Below are positions 60,693-64,000 of a DNA stretch of 64,000 nt, in pieces. The DNA is from Chitinophaga agri (GTDB lineage: Bacteria; Bacteroidota; Bacteroidia; Chitinophagales; Chitinophagaceae): positions 2,852,001-2,916,000 of the forward strand of contig NZ_CP048113.1 in the NCBI RefSeq assembly GCF_010093065.1, written 5' to 3'. The notes beneath the pieces were generated by a model. That model made no database searches and was not told the origin of the DNA. It was given only the letters and a program-made list of their open reading frames with translations. The position numbers were made by a program, and so were the translations under genes. The stretch's first letter is position 1, and each line of letters starts with the position of its first letter.

Positions 60693-60888
60693 AGTTAATG
60701 AGATGAATATATGCATCAGTTACAACAACAATGCCTGCTATTCACTGTCCGGCACATCCAGCTCTTCCTGTTCCACCCTGGCAATCTTTTCCCCACTCAC
60801 TACCCCGCATGTGCAAAAATTGTACAGTCTCCTATAGATGAGGTCATCAATATAAAAGATCGTAGCTTTAATACAAACATCCATCATT

Positions 60889-61770
60889 TTGAAAGCCATC
60901 ATCACTTTGCTGAAATTGCTGTTGCTGCATGACTATCCATCCGGATCTGCTATTAACTATTACAATGAACACCTGTATATTGTTGGAGACGACGCCAATC
61001 AATTACTCGTTCTTGACAGTCACTACAACCAGGTAAAGCGCATTCCGCTATTTCACTATGAGGAGAAGCGAATCCCGAAAGCCCAAAAGCCGGACCTGGA
61101 AACAGCTGTTATTATCCATAACGACGGCCAGCCCAATCTGCTGGCAATAGGCTCCGCTGCCACGAAGGAAAGAGAACTCTTTGTCCTGCTTCCGCTTCAG
61201 GCAACTGACAGCCCCCGCTATATTTCCTCAAAGGCATTTATAGAACGCCTGCAGCAACTTCCTGAGATCAATATTGAAGGAGCTACCATCGCCGGTGATC
61301 ATCTCATACTTGGCAATCGTGGCAATGAAAGCCATCCTGTTAATCAGCTGGTCGTCACTACTCCCGATTGCTGGCAGCACCCTGCTGACGCTCCGGTCAG
61401 TATCGCCACGCTGGACAATCCATTCTCACTCCCTGGCTTCGCCGGCGTATCGGAGCTATGTTATGTTGAACAACAGGACGTATTACTCCTCACCTTATCC
61501 AGTGAGGCAACCACCAATGCGTATGATGATGGCATCATCGGCGACAGCTACATAGCATGGGTAACGAATTTCCGCAAGCAACTATCCACCGGAAAAATAA
61601 CTGTAAATGGTATTGTGAACCTGTCAGATGCAGCCCCTGCATTCAAAGGAGAAAAAATAGAAGGCATCTGCCTGTCTGCCATCAAGGAAGACGGATGGTA
61701 TCTGCACCTGGTCGCAGACGATGACCAGGGTGCAAGCAAATTATTTCACATCAAACTGCTACTTCCATAA
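60889..61770 (+). CDS. DUF6929 beta-propeller-like protein
   Basis: 293 residues from a TTG start at 60889; no ATG fits. The protein is rich in strands: HLYIVGDDANQLLVLD, LLAIGSAATKERELFVL, IEGATIAGDHLILGNRG, YLHLVADDDQ, and so on; it looks like a seven-bladed propeller. The DUF6929 family is known from Bacteroidota; no catalytic residues are known. No signal peptide, so it is probably cytoplasmic. Single gene. Confidence 0.8.
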   Translation: MKAIITLLKLLLLHDYPSGSAINYYNEHLYIVGDDANQLLVLDSHYNQVKRIPLFHYEEKRIPKAQKPDLETAVIIHNDGQPNLLAIGSAATKERELFVLLPLQATDSPRYISSKAFIERLQQLPEINIEGATIAGDHLILGNRGNESHPVNQLVVTTPDCWQHPADAPVSIATLDNPFSLPGFAGVSELCYVEQQDVLLLTLSSEATTNAYDDGIIGDSYIAWVTNFRKQLSTGKITVNGIVNLSDAAPAFKGEKIEGICLSAIKEDGWYLHLVADDDQGASKLFHIKLLLP

Positions 61771-61830
61771 ACTATTTTTCCAATTAGAAAATACCTAATT
61801 TCCGTTATATCTTCCTATCGGAAACGTATA

Positions 61831-61838
61831 TATCTTTG
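61831..61838 (+). promoter_or_regulatory. -7 element of the SPFH cluster
   Basis: TATCTTTG, an exact TAnnTTTG, 55 bases before the ATG at 61893. The -33 element is not obvious. Confidence 0.5.
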
Positions 61839-61892
61839 TGACTTTAATTAATAAACGGATCACTCCTCATTTATTAATTACAATTGAGAACC

Positions 61893-62849
61893 ATGAATGT
61901 ACCTTTTATTGAGATCCTGGAATGGACGGTAAAGGACCCCAATCTCCTAATGTGGAAGTTCCCCTCTCAGGATGCCGACATAAAAAATGGCGCTAAACTG
62001 ATTGTCCGTGAATCCGAAACCGCACTATTATTAAGTGAAGGAAAGCTGGCTGATGTATTCGGTCCGGGAACCTATACGCTGACAACAGAGAACATCCCCC
62101 TGCTGACCAAACTAAAAGGCTGGAAATACGGTTTTCAGTCCCCCTTTAAAGTTGATGTCTATTTCCTCTCCACCAGACAGTTTGTGAACCTGAAATGGGG
62201 CACGCCGGCACCTGTGATGCTGTCCGATCAGAAATTCGGACAGGTACGTGTCCGGGCATTCGGCAGCTATAACGTACGTGTGGCCGACCCTGCCAGGTTC
62301 TTCCGTGAATATGCCGGTACACAATCCGTACTCTCTGTCCTGGAGCTACAGCACAAACTGCGCGATTACATTGCTCCGCAGTTTGGCGAGGCACTGGCAG
62401 CTGCCAATATACAGATATTGGATATCGCCGGTAACCTGCAGTCACTCAATGCCCGCATCCGACCTTCCATACAACCTTATTTCGATGCTTTTGGCATTGA
62501 AGTAACGGAGTTTGTGGTCACCTCTGTCACCCTTCCCGATGATGTTGCCAAACACTTCGATACCGTTACCAACATGAATATGGTCACCGATATGGACGCC
62601 TATCTGAAATTCAATCAGGCGGCGGCGCTGGGTAAAGAAGGTACTGTCATGAGCGACGCGGCACAACAGGGGGCTGCCATGGCTTACATGATGACCGCCA
62701 TGCAGGCACAAAAACAGGAGGCAAGACCTGCCGAACGTTCCGACGATCCGGAGACAAAACTCAAACAGCTGAAAACATTGTACGACGGCGGACTGATAGA
62801 CGCGGATGAGTACAAGGCAAAGAAAGCAGAGATCCTATCCAAACTGTAG
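61893..62849 (+). CDS. SPFH domain protein with SHOCT-like C-terminus
   Basis: 318 residues from the ATG at 61893; a TTG three codons earlier is not used. It is a soluble member of the YdjI-type group of SPFH proteins (also called 'virion core protein-like'): WKFPSQDADIKNGAKLIVRESETALLL, VFGPGTYTL, VRVRAFGSYNVRVADP, and the SPFH helical part LRDYIAPQFGEALAAANI. The end, DPETKLKQLKTLYDGGLIDADEYKAKKAEIL, is a SHOCT-type short domain. It probably forms oligomers. First of three closely spaced genes. Confidence 0.9.
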   Translation: MNVPFIEILEWTVKDPNLLMWKFPSQDADIKNGAKLIVRESETALLLSEGKLADVFGPGTYTLTTENIPLLTKLKGWKYGFQSPFKVDVYFLSTRQFVNLKWGTPAPVMLSDQKFGQVRVRAFGSYNVRVADPARFFREYAGTQSVLSVLELQHKLRDYIAPQFGEALAAANIQILDIAGNLQSLNARIRPSIQPYFDAFGIEVTEFVVTSVTLPDDVAKHFDTVTNMNMVTDMDAYLKFNQAAALGKEGTVMSDAAQQGAAMAYMMTAMQAQKQEARPAERSDDPETKLKQLKTLYDGGLIDADEYKAKKAEILSKL

Positions 62850-62853
62850 CAGC

Positions 62854-63102
62854 ATGCAGGAAGAAAACAAACCGCTATCCTTTATTGAGCGCATGAAACA
62901 GCGGGCTGTTTCACAACAAACCTATGGCGGTAAGCCGGATGAAACAACGGCTGGCACTAACGGTGCAGCCTGTCCTAACTGCGGCGCGGGCCGCGCTAAG
63001 CAGGATGGATTAACCCACTGTGCCTACTGTGGACATACCTTTATTACTACATCGCTGACTGATGGACACTATATCCGGAAGTCAGACAATTCTAACACTT
63101 AG
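62854..63102 (+). CDS. small zinc-ribbon protein
   Basis: 82 residues from ATG 62854, 4 bases after the SPFH stop. The N-terminal half is polar; the C-terminal half has one zinc ribbon: CPNCG and CAYCG, separated by 16 residues. The single ribbon and its position between two other genes suggest an adaptor that binds the partners encoded next to it. Function unknown. Confidence 0.75.
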   Translation: MQEENKPLSFIERMKQRAVSQQTYGGKPDETTAGTNGAACPNCGAGRAKQDGLTHCAYCGHTFITTSLTDGHYIRKSDNSNT

Positions 63103-63104
63103 TT

Positions 63105-64000
63105 ATGGGCTTATTTAACTGGGGAAAAACGGCAGACAAACAACCTCCTCCTTTTGCTGCTGAACTCGATGCATTGGAAAACAGACTGGACTCCTTCCTG
63201 GCGAAACTGAACGAACGGATTGACGTACTACTGGACGGCTTTATGGAAGAAGCGCCCGCTATCATTGCCAGTGACGACCGTTACGGACAGGCATATTACC
63301 GCTTCTCTTCTGCTATGCAGGGACAGGCAGGTAATATGCGTGAAAAAGTAAGAGAGGTACGTGAGAAACAAATTGAACCTGTCTTCCAGCAATATATAGA
63401 CACCGTTGCTGCAGGCAGCGACGGCTATCGGCTGCTCTACGAATGGCGTAACCGCTGTGGAAACAAAACTGATAGCTGGGAAGAACGCCTCCAGCAACGT
63501 ATTGATACAGCCATCGGGCAGGTAGAGAGAAAAGATTATGAACCTGTCTTTCAGCAAATGCTGGATACATACTGGCAGCAGTGTAAAACGGTTAACTGCC
63601 GTCAATGTGGCGGTGCGCTCGATATACAACAGGTATATTACCACAGTGCCTACGTATCCTGCACATCCTGTCAGACGCAAAACATCTTCGAACCAGGTGT
63701 CATCGCCCGTGATATTGAACATACCGCCCGGAAACTGGCAGAACAGCGCAGTAAACATTTCATGGATGCACATGAGCAACAGCAAAAGGAAGAACAGGAC
63801 CTCTATCAGCAGATGCACGCATTGCAATTAGCCATGAGCTTCGAGGAACGGACGGCTAAAAAAGGTCCGCGATACGATCAGCTCATCATGCTGGAAGCCA
63901 GACGTGTGCAGGCTGAAAATAATGTACATGAACTGCTGGATAAATACTACAGAGGCATCTTCAATGAACTGAACCTGCTGCTGCCCGATCTGAAAGAACA
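63105..64000 (+). CDS. double-CxxC protein of the SPFH cluster (3' end outside)
   Basis: Starts with an ATG at 63105, two bases after the zinc-ribbon stop, and stays open for 298 codons to the window end. The first 150 residues are helical and charged, with repeated FQQYIDTV/FQQMLDTYW patterns. Then two Cys pairs form a zinc ribbon, CRQCGG and CTSCQT, about 22 residues apart, followed by a long helical region (ARKLAEQRSKHFMDAHEQQQKEEQD) likely to form a coiled coil. It may be a scaffold or partner of the SPFH protein. No enzymatic motif is visible in the part seen. Confidence 0.75.
   Translation, partial: MGLFNWGKTADKQPPPFAAELDALENRLDSFLAKLNERIDVLLDGFMEEAPAIIASDDRYGQAYYRFSSAMQGQAGNMREKVREVREKQIEPVFQQYIDTVAAGSDGYRLLYEWRNRCGNKTDSWEERLQQRIDTAIGQVERKDYEPVFQQMLDTYWQQCKTVNCRQCGGALDIQQVYYHSAYVSCTSCQTQNIFEPGVIARDIEHTARKLAEQRSKHFMDAHEQQQKEEQDLYQQMHALQLAMSFEERTAKKGPRYDQLIMLEARRVQAENNVHELLDKYYRGIFNELNLLLPDLKE

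Overview
The window looks like ordinary chromosome of a Bacteroidota bacterium, most likely Chitinophagaceae and close to Chitinophaga. The evidence is the recurring TTTG / TAnnTTTG promoter pattern, Bacteroidota-type families (DUF3810, DUF3667, DUF6929, DUF1080, a GH144-like glucanase), the DUF177-rpmF-plsX cluster and many small lipoproteins. There is no rRNA operon, CRISPR array, transposase or prophage. The genes form many short, strand-switching transcription units separated by strong hairpins.

Layout. 0-3 kb: aroK and a phosphopantetheinyl transferase, with dcd divergent, then a perfect 79-bp palindrome. 3-8.2 kb: a secreted redox/carbohydrate block (propeller-cytochrome c fusion, DUF1080 protein, seven-haem cytochrome) with an eroded gene between. 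8.2-10.1 kb: a two-gene RNA-repair operon, an ATP-dependent RNA ligase overlapping an HD-phosphoesterase/polynucleotide-kinase fusion; together these could heal and seal broken RNA. 10.3-18 kb: GH144-like glucanase, acyltransferase, DUF1080 protein, stress-type envelope proteins, a TlpA-like thioredoxin. 18-24 kb: hydrolase, AhpD-like protein plus ECF41-type sigma factor with a candidate autoregulated promoter, YggS, acyl-CoA dehydrogenase, arginase. 24-37.4 kb: a GH63-like enzyme with DUF3810 protein, a fructosamine-kinase-like protein, two large histidine kinases, DUF177-rpmF-plsX, mazG.

37.5-50 kb: tex, enoyl-CoA hydratase, DUF3667 protein, Nei/Fpg glycosylase, a HipA-like kinase/DUF3037 pair, a class 2 UvrA, a TPR protein. 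50-60.7 kb: mostly small or unknown proteins, hsp20, a tRNA-Gly/tRNA-Leu operon, and two more eroded genes. 60.9-64 kb: a DUF6929 protein, then an SPFH - zinc-ribbon - double-CxxC gene cluster that runs off the end.

Small genes under 60 codons were found by reading the sequence: two lipoproteins (13004, 19056), a one-helix membrane protein (53203, minus) and a weaker candidate (50300, minus). A family of short elements bounded by a TCAGGAATTAGGAATT-type end motif occurs at four places. The best candidates for something worth following are the RNA ligase/HD-kinase operon, the SPFH cluster, the HipA-like/DUF3037 pair, the 79-bp palindrome and the repeat family.
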